From Gp13-AA77 sp035946575 (GTDB lineage: Bacteria > Acidobacteriota > Terriglobia > UBA7540): DNA of 64,000 nucleotides. Every line of letters begins with the position of its first letter. The first letter of the stretch is position 1. Where the stretch lies: the NCBI GenBank assembly GCA_035946575.1, contig DASYZG010000040.1:1-64000 (forward strand), given 5' to 3'. The notes beneath the pieces are model-generated. The model ran no database searches. It saw nothing but the letters and a program-made list of their open reading frames with translations, and was not told where the DNA came from. A program made the position numbers and the translations under genes. Below, piece after piece: positions 43,952 through 53,234 of this stretch.

Positions 43952-44887
43952 CTAGTTCTTGACGTGGCCGTTGCGCGGCGCAGCCTTCCCGGAACCGTAG
44001 CCATACCCGTAATAATAGTAGTAGCCATACCCCATCCCGGGCGGAACGCGATTGAGGACCACGCCCACCAACTGGTCCGCAGGAAATTCCTTGCAGGACT
44101 TCTGGGCGGTATCGTAGGGCGTCACACCTGATTGAACAACCAGGAGCACGCCATCCGAGACTTTCGCCAGCAGGCTGGAATCTGACAGAAACCCGGCAGG
44201 AGGCGAATCGACAAGGATCCAGTCGAAGACGGGCATAAAGAGATTGATCAGGGCGCGGAGCCGGCCCGTGTCCAGCAACTCGACGGGATTGGAGTTCGTC
44301 GCTCCGCCGGCAATGACGAAAAGGTTGTCCTGCGGCCCTCTTTGAATTACGTCCAGAGCCTCGGCCTCACCCTTCAAATACTCCGTGAGCCCCGGCGAGA
44401 GTGCCGCGCCCAGGCCCTCGTGCACACGCGAAATCCTGAGGTCGCCATCAATCACAAGCACGCTGCGATGCGACTGCTGCGCAATCGCCCGCGCGAGATT
44501 CAAGGTGACGAACGTTTTGCCTTCACTGGGAAGCGCGCTGGTGATCAATAGAGTTTGCAGCGCCTGCTTTTCACGCAGATGCTCCAGCCGCGAGCGCAAG
44601 GTGCGAAATTCCTCGGCGCCTGAAGGATGCGTCTGTGCGGTGACATCGGCGAACACGACGGCTTTGGCGTCAGGACGCCAGTCGCCGGCGGTGCAGCGCT
44701 GCCGAAGACTCTCCAGGCTAAGGGGACCCGGCGCAAGGTATCCGCCGGCTGGCGTCCCGTCCTCGTGAAAAGGGTGCTCGGGCGACCGGAGCTCGTCGGG
44801 GGGGGCGGGGCTTTCGGAAACGGATACGCTGACGCCCTCACCGCGCGCGAGTTCCGCCTTCTTCAGGGCTTCATGGATTCTGCTCAT
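43952..44887 (-). CDS. CpsD/CapB-type BY-kinase-like ATPase for exopolysaccharide
   Basis: 311 residues from MSRIHEALKKAE, the standard start of this group. Walker A ALPSEGKT at about 118-125, Walker A' VLVIDGDLR at about 143-151 and Walker B WILVDSPP fit bacterial tyrosine kinases. The tail is a dense Tyr/Gly cluster (GYGYYYYYGYGYGSG), the usual autophosphorylation site controlling polysaccharide chain length. There is no fused Wzz-type membrane part, so a separate activator is expected, not seen here. It follows the ExeA-like ATPase by 17 bases. Confidence 0.88.
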   Translation of the reverse strand: MSRIHEALKKAELARGEGVSVSVSESPAPPDELRSPEHPFHEDGTPAGGYLAPGPLSLESLRQRCTAGDWRPDAKAVVFADVTAQTHPSGAEEFRTLRSRLEHLREKQALQTLLITSALPSEGKTFVTLNLARAIAQQSHRSVLVIDGDLRISRVHEGLGAALSPGLTEYLKGEAEALDVIQRGPQDNLFVIAGGATNSNPVELLDTGRLRALINLFMPVFDWILVDSPPAGFLSDSSLLAKVSDGVLLVVQSGVTPYDTAQKSCKEFPADQLVGVVLNRVPPGMGYGYYYYYGYGYGSGKAAPRNGHVKN

Positions 44888-44904
44888 TCGACTTCTCAAA
44901 CCTC

Positions 44905-45822
44905 CTACTGGGGCCGCCGCAAGCGGTCCATCAAGGTTGCCATCCCTTGTAGCGCCGAGCGCAACTGCTCGTCGTCCTGTCGGTAAAGCTGGCTGGGAAC
45001 AAAAGGCTCAATCTCGTGCAACTCAAACTCGCGTGCGACGGTCTCGATGACATCGGGCGGCACAGGCCTGATCTGGTCGACGAAGGCATTGATCAGCGAA
45101 TGTTCACACAGCAGATTAATCACGCGTGGAATGCCTCGCGAGTAGCGGTGGATCGCTTCCACCGAGTCCCCGCCGAAAATCGGCTGACCGTCCCCACCCG
45201 CGATCTTTAGCCGCTGCAGAATATATCCGCGCGTCTCCTCGATCGTAAGGGGGTGCGTTTTGCAGCGCAGCGTAATGCGCTGCCGGAGTTGGCGGAGTTC
45301 GGGGTGCCGGAGCTTCTCCTCCAACTCCGGCTGCCCGGAAAGCACAATCTGGAGCAGCTTCTCCGTGGAGGTTTCGAGGTTTGTCAGCAGCCGGATCTCT
45401 TCCAACAGCCGGGCGGACAGGTCCTGGGCCTCGTCAATAATCACGACCGCCGTTTCGCCGCCCTTGTAGCGATCGAGCAGCCAGTGATTAAGTCGAATCA
45501 GTATCTGACTCTTCTGCCTCGCATCGCATGGAATGCCGAAGTCCGCCATCATGAACTCAAAGAAGTCCTGGACGCTGAGGCGGGGGTTGAAGATGAACGC
45601 CGTCGGCAGGTGCTGGCGGTGCAGCCAGTCAAGCAGCTTGTTCACCAAGGTTGTCTTGCCGGTCCCGACTTCGCCCGTAAGGAGTATGAAGCCCCGGCGA
45701 TTGCGGATGCCGTAGGTCAACGAAGCCAGTGCTTCTTCGGTGTGCTGCGTCAAGAACAAATAGCGCGGGTCCGGGTTGACGTTGAACGGGTTCTCGCGCA
45801 GTCCAAAAAACTTCCGGTACAT
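44905..45822 (-). CDS. ExeA/GspA-like AAA ATPase, exopolysaccharide-associated
   Basis: 305 residues. It starts MYRKFFGLRENPFNVNPDPR, the family hallmark. Walker A GEVGTGKT at 50-57, Walker B VVIIDEAQDL near 122-131 and an Arg finger region (PELRQLRQRITLR) are intact. In acidobacterial and exosortase-type loci this protein accompanies a CpsD-like kinase and an outer-membrane protein, as here. It has no peptidoglycan-binding domain of the full ExeA type. Likely couples ATP use to polymer export or its assembly. Confidence 0.85.
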   Translation of the reverse strand: MYRKFFGLRENPFNVNPDPRYLFLTQHTEEALASLTYGIRNRRGFILLTGEVGTGKTTLVNKLLDWLHRQHLPTAFIFNPRLSVQDFFEFMMADFGIPCDARQKSQILIRLNHWLLDRYKGGETAVVIIDEAQDLSARLLEEIRLLTNLETSTEKLLQIVLSGQPELEEKLRHPELRQLRQRITLRCKTHPLTIEETRGYILQRLKIAGGDGQPIFGGDSVEAIHRYSRGIPRVINLLCEHSLINAFVDQIRPVPPDVIETVAREFELHEIEPFVPSQLYRQDDEQLRSALQGMATLMDRLRRPQ

Positions 45823-45854
45823 GTTCTCTTAAACTCCGGGCAGCACCCCTTCTT

Positions 45855-47369
45855 TTATAACCCTAAGGGACGCGGATGCCACTCGAAACCCAGTCCGACA
45901 ATTTGCACATTCAGAACGCGGCTGTTGCTTCCGGCCACAACCGGCGCCCCGGCCGCCTGATGCTGGAGCTCATAAACGGCAAAGAACCGGGTGGTGTGCC
46001 CCAGAGTACGGCTCAGCCTGACGCTGCCGTATTCGTAGTTGATCTGCCCTACGCCCCGGTTGGCGCTGCTGACTGAATATGACCCGAACGCGCCGTTTCT
46101 TGACCACGCCGCCGTGACATCTCCGCTCCACCTCCGCGACAGCTCATGGTTGACGGCAACGGAAAGCAAGCTGGTTTCGGCTCCTTGAAATACTCCCGAA
46201 CCCGGCGTCAGATAGTGCATGTACGAGATCGAGGCGCCGCCCCTCTCCCGACGGTAACCTAACCGACCCTGCCCTGCCCAGCCGAGGCGCTTACTCTCCC
46301 CCGTGACACCGGCGATGGCCGAATAAGTAAGCTCAGGCCCTGCAACCAGCGTCAGAGAAAAGTGATTCGTAATCCGGTACCCATACCCCAGCCGCCACAT
46401 GTTGTCACTGAAGGCAACCGTGCCTCCATTGAAGTGGATTTGGCTGACTGTATACGAGAAGCTCAGGCTTTGCGTGGGTGTGAATTCGTGGTCGATTGAA
46501 AGGGTACCGAAACGATCGTTGCTGCTCGTGAGTCCTGATTGGCTGTAATGCATGTACCCGAAAGCGCCCATGGCCGTCACGGATGTGCGGGGCGTCGCGA
46601 AGTATTGAAACTGGGCCATGCCCACGTTTGAAGTGGTACCGGCATATCCGGTCAGAAAGCTCTGCTCCGGCGTGTAGAAGCTGTTCATTTGCGTAACCCC
46701 GCCTCCGATGCCGAGAGACTGGGAGTTGTTGAACACTCCTGCAAAACCGATGCCCCCGAAACCCAGAGCAGCTTCCGGCAGATAGCTCGCCCGGTCCGAG
46801 AAAAAGAGCTTCCAGCGCCGGGCCGTATACATATCGCTGATCTCCAGTTGGTCGAACGCCGCGCTGTTGCTCCAGTCCGACTCGTACAAAACACCACCGC
46901 CGCTAAATCCAAGGTCGAAGCTGTTATGCCGGCCCATTACGTGTAGGCCCAGCGTTCCCACCGGGATCGCAGCCGCAGTCGCGCCGGTCGCGCCCGACTG
47001 ACCCGAGATCAGCCTCGGGTTGGTGTCAACGCCTTGCCATATCGAAAAACTGGGAGTAAGGTAGCTCCGGCCTGCACTCGGCAGCGTAGTCGTGATCGCC
47101 TCCGCTCCCGCGAGTGGTCGTGTGTCCGTCGCAGTGCCAGCCGGCTCCGACTCGGTCTCCGTTTGCGTGCCGGGCGGACCTTGTAAGCCCGGAGGCGGGG
47201 CTTGCGATCCGGAAGGGGGTGGCGTGCCGGAGGGCTGTGTCTGGGTTCCGGTCTGGGCCTGCTGCGCATTGCCTTCTGGCTGCTGCCCGTTGTCCTGCGC
47301 GCGGGCGGCCGGTGCCATCATCCAGATCAACAGCATGACTGCGAGCGTAGTCTTCACCGCGCCCCTCAT
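45855..47369 (-). CDS. Outer-membrane beta-barrel protein of the exopolysaccharide cluster
   Basis: 504 residues from the ATG at 47369. Signal peptide about 1-25 (TLAVMLLIWMMAPAARAQ). A disordered Gln/Pro/Gly/Thr-rich stretch (about 27-90) is followed by about 18 alternating aromatic/Gly strands (LGLHVMGRHNSFDLGFSGGG, SLSFSYTVSQIHFNGG) up to a C-terminal FEWHPRPLGL. Probably an export or anchoring barrel. Located 32 bases upstream of the ExeA-like gene on the same strand. Family not named with certainty. Confidence 0.7.
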   Translation of the reverse strand: MRGAVKTTLAVMLLIWMMAPAARAQDNGQQPEGNAQQAQTGTQTQPSGTPPPSGSQAPPPGLQGPPGTQTETESEPAGTATDTRPLAGAEAITTTLPSAGRSYLTPSFSIWQGVDTNPRLISGQSGATGATAAAIPVGTLGLHVMGRHNSFDLGFSGGGVLYESDWSNSAAFDQLEISDMYTARRWKLFFSDRASYLPEAALGFGGIGFAGVFNNSQSLGIGGGVTQMNSFYTPEQSFLTGYAGTTSNVGMAQFQYFATPRTSVTAMGAFGYMHYSQSGLTSSNDRFGTLSIDHEFTPTQSLSFSYTVSQIHFNGGTVAFSDNMWRLGYGYRITNHFSLTLVAGPELTYSAIAGVTGESKRLGWAGQGRLGYRRERGGASISYMHYLTPGSGVFQGAETSLLSVAVNHELSRRWSGDVTAAWSRNGAFGSYSVSSANRGVGQINYEYGSVRLSRTLGHTTRFFAVYELQHQAAGAPVVAGSNSRVLNVQIVGLGFEWHPRPLGL

Positions 47370-47636
47370 TCCACGTCCGTGGGCCGCCAAACGTATTCCA
47401 CCCTCCTTGCAGCCAGAGGCCACTCTCAAATTTCCGCTCCAATCTTCTCAAACCCTTGCACGCGTCTCAAAACCGCTTGTCACGCCTGCCAACAGCCTGA
47501 GGACAGCTAGAGCTAAGCCTTTTTGTCCCAACTGATTATACACGTTAGCATGTCTGCTTCCAAGAACCCTCGAGCGTATTGCACAGGTCGATATGAGCGC
47601 GCGCGACCCTGAGGTGCCTGGGTTTTCCAAACTCGC

Positions 47637-48755
47637 TCATGGATGTGCTGGGCGTCCCTTAAGAATCGAGGCCAACGTGACCACAACGCGCTCAACCTCG
47701 GCATTGGTGAGTTCGGGAAATAAAGGAAGACACAGGACCCGCTCGCACGCTTGCTCGGTGGCGGGGAGACTTCCCGGGCCGTATCCCAGCCCGGCGTAGG
47801 CAGCTTGGCGGTGTATGGCCACCGGATAATAGATGCCGCTCGCCACTCCATGGGATTCTAATTTCGAGCGCACGCCGTCGCGGTCGTCCAAGTACACGGC
47901 AAACTGGTGATAGACGCACTGATCTCTGGGGTCGTCCACCGGCATCTGGACATCGAAATTCTCCAGGTTGTGCCGGTAAATCGCGGCGATCTCCTTGCGC
48001 CGCGCGTTCCAGCGCTCCAGGCGCCGGAGCTTCACCTGCAGAACCGCTCCCTGCAGCCCCTCCATCCGGTAGTTGTACCCCACCCGATCATGAGAATAGC
48101 GCCGGCTTTCCCCATGCGTGCGCAGGCGGCGGGCCAGGGCGGCAATCCGGTCGTCATTCGTCACCAATGCTCCGGCTTCACCCCAGGCTGAAAGATTCTT
48201 CGTCGGATAGAAGCTGAATGCACCTGCCAAACCCAGCGCTCCCACCCTGCGACCCCGGTAGAGAGCCCCATGAGCCTGGCAGGCGTCCTCAATCAGAGAC
48301 AGGCCTCTACGCTGCGCGAGCTCGAGCAGCGGGTCCAGGTCGGCCGGCCGGCCGTACAGGTGAACCGGAACGATGGCCCGGGTTCGCGGAGTTATGGCAC
48401 GCTCGACCGCGCCGGGATCCACGTTGGCGGTGACAGGATCAATATCGACGAACACCGGAGTGGCTCCGGTGTAAGAGACCGCCTCCGCCACGGCAATAAA
48501 CGTGTTCGCGGGTGTTATCACCTCGTCCCCCGGGCCGACGCCGGCCGCGAGCAACGCCAGATGCAGCGCGCTGGTCCCGGAATTCACTCCTACGCAGTGC
48601 CGCGCACCGGTGTAAGCGGCAAAATCGCTCTCGAATTGCTCGACGGCCTCACCCAGGATGAATGACGCCCGGCCGGACAGGCGATCTACTGCCGCCAGAA
48701 TCTCACTCCGAAGTTCGGCGTCCTGCCGCCTTAAATCCAGCAGAGGAACTTTCAT
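47637..48755 (-). CDS. DegT/DnrJ/EryC1/StrS-type sugar aminotransferase
   Basis: 372 residues, PLP-dependent aminotransferase making amino sugars for surface polysaccharides. Schiff-base Lys186 in FSFYPTKNLSAWGEAGA. PLP-site motifs NSGTSALHLAL and EDACQAHGA are present, and the N-terminal VPLLDLRRQ is typical. It acts on a nucleotide-linked keto-sugar; the substrate is not predictable. It heads the minus-strand exopolysaccharide group, 267 bases upstream of the barrel gene; that gap holds no gene and no clear promoter. Confidence 0.9.
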   Translation of the reverse strand: MKVPLLDLRRQDAELRSEILAAVDRLSGRASFILGEAVEQFESDFAAYTGARHCVGVNSGTSALHLALLAAGVGPGDEVITPANTFIAVAEAVSYTGATPVFVDIDPVTANVDPGAVERAITPRTRAIVPVHLYGRPADLDPLLELAQRRGLSLIEDACQAHGALYRGRRVGALGLAGAFSFYPTKNLSAWGEAGALVTNDDRIAALARRLRTHGESRRYSHDRVGYNYRMEGLQGAVLQVKLRRLERWNARRKEIAAIYRHNLENFDVQMPVDDPRDQCVYHQFAVYLDDRDGVRSKLESHGVASGIYYPVAIHRQAAYAGLGYGPGSLPATEQACERVLCLPLFPELTNAEVERVVVTLASILKGRPAHP

Positions 48756-48788
48756 AATCGTGGAATCAATTCGGGTGTTCGATATCCT

Positions 48789-48876
48789 TCATTCCGAGGG
48801 CCGGCGTTCTTCGGAATCTGCTTTTCATTACCCTGATTGCAAGGCACCGGCAGATTCCTCGCTGCGCCCGGAATGA
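48789..48876. repeat. TCATTCCG / CGGAATGA dyad element
   Basis: Terminal inverted repeat TCATTCCG (48789-48796) and CGGAATGA (48869-48876), with internal GAATCTGC / GCAGATTC pairing. It belongs with the related element at 55358-55442 (GTCATnCTGAG ends). Small extragenic repeat, function unknown. Confidence 0.5.
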
Positions 48877-48922
48877 CGGCCAGCGCTCACCGGGATGTAC
48901 AACGAACTCCGGCAGCACATCC

Positions 48923-49516
48923 CTAGTCCGTGCGCAGGCTCTGGGCCATCTGCATGGCGATCACCCGCAGCTTGCTCTGATTGGGATCGCCGTCCCAATT
49001 GGACAGCGCGATCTTGTAAAGCCCCTGGGCTGTCGAGCAATAAAAGTTGGTTTCCACAAAGTACGCGTTCGGCGCCACCTGGTCCCGCCAGGATACGCGC
49101 TTGATCTTCAGGCAGCCCTCAGGGGCGGGATTGGGTAGCGGAACGTTGACCTGCTGCACGACGAAGTCTTTCGACACCCAATCCGTATCCGGGAGATCGC
49201 GCAGCACCCACTGCTCGGGCGAGCGGACATCGGGCCGTGCCTGAGTCACCGTAATCTCCGCCCCGCCCACCTTGAGCGCGATGCCAGGCACCTGGGGTGT
49301 ACGCTGGAAGTTGGTGATGTCGAGAATGTCCGGGGTATCGGCCAGCGGATACCAGGATGCCGGATACTGCAGCCTGAAACGGTACTTTGAGCTTTGAAAG
49401 TTCTTGAGCGGCTCATTGCCCTGCGCCATCAAGCCCGCTGCGAACAGCACCAGCGCCAGAAGCGCCATTGCCGGACCCCGGTTGGAGGCCGTGGGGCCAT
49501 GTCCCCGCACGCTCAT
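48923..49516 (-). CDS. Exported hypothetical protein, PsbP-like in appearance
   Basis: 197 residues from the ATG at 49516. Signal peptide about 16-32 (MALLALVLFAAGLMAQG). The body (KYRFRLQYPASWYPLAD...LDITNFQR) has the 'short strand, PxxW' opening seen in PsbP/Mog1-type domains, followed by a helix ending MQMAQSLRTD. Such domains bind proteins or lipids in the periplasm; the role is unknown. It is divergent from nagB. Confidence 0.65.
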   Translation of the reverse strand: MSVRGHGPTASNRGPAMALLALVLFAAGLMAQGNEPLKNFQSSKYRFRLQYPASWYPLADTPDILDITNFQRTPQVPGIALKVGGAEITVTQARPDVRSPEQWVLRDLPDTDWVSKDFVVQQVNVPLPNPAPEGCLKIKRVSWRDQVAPNAYFVETNFYCSTAQGLYKIALSNWDGDPNQSKLRVIAMQMAQSLRTD

Positions 49517-49641
49517 CGTTCCAATTATGGCATGGCTGCGCCGGAGCAGCGCGCGGGTTGCTGTATAATCTCGTTTGATCCGCAGCCGCACCGCACTGCC
49601 GCAGATACCTCCGGCAGATCGCTGACCCGGGAGTGAACAGC

Positions 49642-50424
49642 ATGCCCACAGGCGACAACGCTGTAAGGCGTCTCCAAGTCGGTACTCTCCGCCTCGAGAT
49701 TCACCCTTCCCGCGAAGCGGCCGGCCAGGCGGCCGCCAGGGCTGCAGCCGCGAGTCTTTGCGAACTGGCGGGTCGGGCCTCGAGCTTTGGAGTCATCTTC
49801 GCGACTGGCGCCTCGCAGCTCGCAACCCTGCACGCTCTCACGGAGACGCCCGGCCTCCCCTGGAACCAGGTCATCGGCTTCCACATGGACGAGTATGTGG
49901 GGATCGCGCCGGATCATCCCGCCTCCTTTCGCCGATACCTTCGCGAGAACCTGACCGAGCGGGCCCCGCTCGGCGCCTTTCACGGGATCGACGGTACAAA
50001 ACCGGACCTCGAGTCGGTGGCCGAGGATTATGTCCGCCTGCTCCGGGGACACGATCCGCAACTGTGCCTGCTCGGCATCGGAGAGAACGGCCATCTCGCC
50101 TTCAACGATCCCGCCGAGGCTGACTTCGCCGACCCGCGCGACATGAAGCTCGTCCGGCTCGACGCGCAGTGCCGGCAGCAGCAGGTTGCGGAGGGCTGGT
50201 TTCCGACGGTCGACGCCGTTCCGGACCGGGCGCTCACCCTGACGATTCCGGCGCTCTTGCGCGTTCCCAGGCTGATCGCATCGGTCCCCGGGCCGCGTAA
50301 GGCGCACATCGTCAAACGTACCCTGGAGGAGCCGATCTCCACCGCCTGCCCGGCCACCATCTTCCGCACCCATCCCGATGTCACCGTGTATCTCGACCGG
50401 GACTCCGCGGCGGAACTCGACTGA
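49642..50424 (+). CDS. nagB: Glucosamine-6-phosphate deaminase
   Basis: 260 residues from the ATG at 49642 (GGGAG 8 bases upstream; the GTG at 49633 is less likely). Converts glucosamine-6-phosphate to fructose-6-phosphate and ammonia. Active-site stretches GFHMDEYVGIAPDHPASFRR and LLGIGENGHLAFNDP are intact. No nagA lies alongside. It fits the sugar-catabolic surroundings. Confidence 0.9.
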   Translation: MPTGDNAVRRLQVGTLRLEIHPSREAAGQAAARAAAASLCELAGRASSFGVIFATGASQLATLHALTETPGLPWNQVIGFHMDEYVGIAPDHPASFRRYLRENLTERAPLGAFHGIDGTKPDLESVAEDYVRLLRGHDPQLCLLGIGENGHLAFNDPAEADFADPRDMKLVRLDAQCRQQQVAEGWFPTVDAVPDRALTLTIPALLRVPRLIASVPGPRKAHIVKRTLEEPISTACPATIFRTHPDVTVYLDRDSAAELD

Positions 50425-50494
50425 ACGTGCGCCTTGGGTGCGCCGCGCGTCGTTCGGGTTTTAGCCCACGCTCTGAAAGCCCTTGGAGGTGATC

Positions 50495-51937
50495 ATGGAA
50501 AGCCAGAAGAAAGCTGAAATCGATCGCCGGGATTTCATCAAGCAGGCCGGCGGCGCGATTCTCGCGGCCTCGACCGCCGGCATGACGGCGCGCTCCTACG
50601 GGCGCATCCTCGGCGCCAACGACCGCATCCGGCTCGGTCAGCTCGGCTGCGGCGGGCGCAGCGAAGGCCACGTCCACATGGTACGCATGGCCTCCAATCA
50701 TACGCCGGTTGAGACCGTCGCCGTGTGCGACATCTGGAGCCAGGCGCGCGAGCGGCGCGCGGCTCAGGTGAAGCGCGCCTTCAACTCCGAGCCGCAGTCC
50801 TACAAGTACTCCGAGGAAATGCTGGCCCGCAACGACATCGACGGCGTGATGATCGCCACCGGTGACTTCCAGCACGCCAAGCTTCTGGTCGAGGTGGTGC
50901 GCGCCGGAAAGGACTGCTACGTCGAGAAGCCCTTTGCCAACGTCCTCGCCGAGGCCAAGGAGGCTCGCGATGTGACCAAAGCGTCGAAACAGATCGTCCA
51001 GGTGGGCACACAGCACCGCAGCCAGCCTTATCCTCTCGCGGTTCGCGACATCATCCGCTCCGGACGCATCGGCGAGATCGTGCACATCGAGCAGGAGTGG
51101 AACGTAAACGAAGAGCGTTGGCGCTGGGTGCCGTGGGATGTGGGAAGTTCTCGCGAGATGCTGGTCGACAAAGACAGGCAGTGGGACGAGTGGCTCGATC
51201 GCCCTTCGCAGTTGAAGGAGGCGGACACCGACTGGAACCGGTGGCTGCTCGGCAAACCCTATCGTCCCTTCGACCCTCACGTTTACCTTGAGTTTCGCCT
51301 CTACAAAGACTTCTCCTCCGGGATCTTCGACCAGTGGCTGAGTCACGGCTCCGATCTCGTGCACCTCTGGACGGATGAGTCCCACCCCGTAAGCGCGGTT
51401 GCGAACGGCGGCGTGTTCGTCTGGCAGGACCGCCGTGAAAACCCCGACACCGTTGTCACCGCCGTCACCTATCCCAAGGGCTTCCTCTACACCTACAAAA
51501 CCACCTTCGGGAACAGCTACCGCAGCTTCTCCCGCATTCAGGGACGCGACGGCACCATCATTAATTACGGCGGCGAGGGCGCATCGCTGTTTGTGGTCAC
51601 GGACGAGGGCAACCGCCGGGAACTCGACCCCGAGGACACGCCGCCGCTCTACACGCAGCCGCCCACCACCGGGCCGGCCAGTGATCACGAGGAGCTGGTG
51701 CACGTGGAGGGCGTGCCGCCCAACTCGCGCGGTCCGAGCGACGACGATCTTGGCCACATGCTGAACTGGCTGGAGTCGATGCGCGATCGCAAGCAGCCGA
51801 ACGCCACCGTGGATCACGGGTTCTCGCACGCCATCGTCTGCATCATGTCGGCGCAGTCGTACTGGAGCGGCAAGAGGCTCTACTGGGATCCGCAGCAGGA
51901 GCAGATCGTGGACCAGCCGGTGACGGAGCACGCGTGA
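50495..51937 (+). CDS. Gfo/Idh/MocA family oxidoreductase, Tat-exported
   Basis: 480 residues. A near-perfect GGAGGTGATC site places the ATG at 50495. The Tat signal DRRDFIKQAGGAILAAS is at about 10-26. Rossmann NAD(P)-binding domain with GQLGCGGRSEGH near 50-61 and the family's EKPF (DCYVEKPFANVLAEAKEA, Lys conserved). The C-terminal alpha/beta substrate domain ends in sugar-binding HGFSHAIVC. Exported members of this family occur in acidobacterial and planctomycete sugar loci and probably use a tightly bound cofactor. Substrate unknown. Confidence 0.88.
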   Translation: MESQKKAEIDRRDFIKQAGGAILAASTAGMTARSYGRILGANDRIRLGQLGCGGRSEGHVHMVRMASNHTPVETVAVCDIWSQARERRAAQVKRAFNSEPQSYKYSEEMLARNDIDGVMIATGDFQHAKLLVEVVRAGKDCYVEKPFANVLAEAKEARDVTKASKQIVQVGTQHRSQPYPLAVRDIIRSGRIGEIVHIEQEWNVNEERWRWVPWDVGSSREMLVDKDRQWDEWLDRPSQLKEADTDWNRWLLGKPYRPFDPHVYLEFRLYKDFSSGIFDQWLSHGSDLVHLWTDESHPVSAVANGGVFVWQDRRENPDTVVTAVTYPKGFLYTYKTTFGNSYRSFSRIQGRDGTIINYGGEGASLFVVTDEGNRRELDPEDTPPLYTQPPTTGPASDHEELVHVEGVPPNSRGPSDDDLGHMLNWLESMRDRKQPNATVDHGFSHAIVCIMSAQSYWSGKRLYWDPQQEQIVDQPVTEHA

Positions 51938-52198
51938 GTAGCACCGGCACCGCCGCCTGTCACCTCGCAACCTGCGCCCTCGTGGCCGCCGGGCTCTCCA
52001 CAGCGGGAATCTCGTAGGCTCCGCGCCCTCTGCGTTGGAGGCTCTTCGGCTCCGATTTCGCAGCCTGCGGCCGCACCAGGGTTTCACCGCCTCTACTTGG
52101 AGCGAAACATCCTGGAAGTTAAGGGTCTTGACACGGGGACGAATAGTGCTACTCTTTCTCTGGGTGGGGCGAGCAATCTCCTTTCAGGAGGTATCGCG
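51938..52198. other. Spacer carrying the promoter of the STGPRT-motif gene
   Basis: No gene. TTGACA (52128-52133) and TACTCT (52150-52155), 16 nt apart, form a likely promoter reading right. An AGGAGGT site near the right end serves the ATG at 52199. Confidence 0.45.
52128..52155 (+). promoter_or_regulatory. Predicted promoter of the STGPRT-motif gene
   Basis: Consensus TTGACA, 16-nt spacer, TACTCT. Transcription would start near 52162 and leave a leader of about 37 nt with a strong AGGAGGT ribosome site. Confidence 0.45.
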
Positions 52199-53124
52199 AT
52201 GCCCCTCCGTCGCTGCACCGTGACTCCGCGGGCCCTGGTTGCCCGCCGCCTGAATTCCCGCAAATCCACCGGACCCCGTACCGCTCGCGGTAAGGCGTGG
52301 TCGTGTCTCAACGCCCTGCGCCACGGGCAACGCTGCCGGCGTCGGAGCTTTCGCGAGAAGCTCGTCCGGACCGGGGATTCCGAGGCCCTTCACCTCTTTG
52401 ACTTCATCTTCGAGGAGATTCTGGAGACCTCCGAGTGCCCGAACGAGCGGGTCTGGTGCCGTTTGCGGGGCCTGGCGGTGCGGGCGTGGTGCATCGAAAG
52501 CGGGCGGCGAGGCCGGAGGGTGGCGAAAACAGCCCTACGAACGAAGCTGGAAGTGGCGTGCGCATCTACAGATACGCGGCAAAGTTGGTGGTACCGCGGC
52601 GTCTGCAGATCACGAATGGCCTGGGATGGGGGTTGGTGCTGCACAACCCGGTGCCGTCCCGCCGGCGCCGGGTGGGTTGGGCCTGGATTCCGGAGGTCGA
52701 GTACCTCGAAGGGGCGCTGCCGAGGGCCCGCCGGGTGCGGGGAGGCGGCAAGCCGGGAATGGCGATTTTCCATTCGGGCGCCGAATCCCCCCGGGAGGGG
52801 CGGCGACCCGGGAACGAGTCCGAGACCAGGGGCGGGCTGGAACCGAAGCCATCCCGCTGGGGCGCGATCTTCAGGGCCGTCGGCGGGATCGGAAGCTCGA
52901 TTCTTGGGGGGCTCGGAGGATCAGCGAGGCGGGGAGACCCAGTTCCCGCGCCCCCCTGCTGGGATCAGGAGGGGCCGGGGGTGGTCGACTTCGGTTCCTC
53001 GCGAGGAGAGCCCTGGGACGATCCCGCAGACTATGAATCCGAGTCCCCGGAGGAGTTTCTCTTCCGACACAGACTTCTCGCGAGGATCGCCATGGCGGCA
53101 GCGCGGCGTTCGCGGCGGCTCTGA
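52199..53124 (+). pseudogene. STGPRT-motif protein, apparently frameshifted
   Basis: It begins with a strong AGGAGGT site and ATG. The first 30-40 residues carry the widespread module SRKSTGPRTARGKAWSCLNA-LRHG, followed by helices (LFDFIFEEILE, RVWCRLRGLAVRAWCIE). After about residue 120 (near 52550-52580) this frame turns into Arg/Gly-rich nonsense. A neighbouring frame becomes protein-like (YRYAAKLVVPRRLQITNGLG, EVEYLEGALPRARRV) and ends SPEEFLFRHRLLARIAMAA with a stop at 53124. One indel would join them into about 308 residues. Role unknown; genes of this module are multi-copy in acidobacteria and are sometimes linked to mobile DNA. A sequencing error is possible. Confidence 0.5.
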
Positions 53125-53234
53125 TGTTGAGCGGGAGAAGAATCCGCCTGAGCGCTGAACTGCCGGCGGTTGACCGGCGGCTCTCGACTCCGGACTGGCG
53201 CCCGGGTACGTTCGCGAGTATCTTAGGCTGTCAT

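Noticed and set aside
50381..52087. A 568-codon minus-strand frame opposite the Gfo/Idh/MocA gene
   Set aside because: Antisense shadow of a clear gene with a strong ribosome site; its composition is unnatural.
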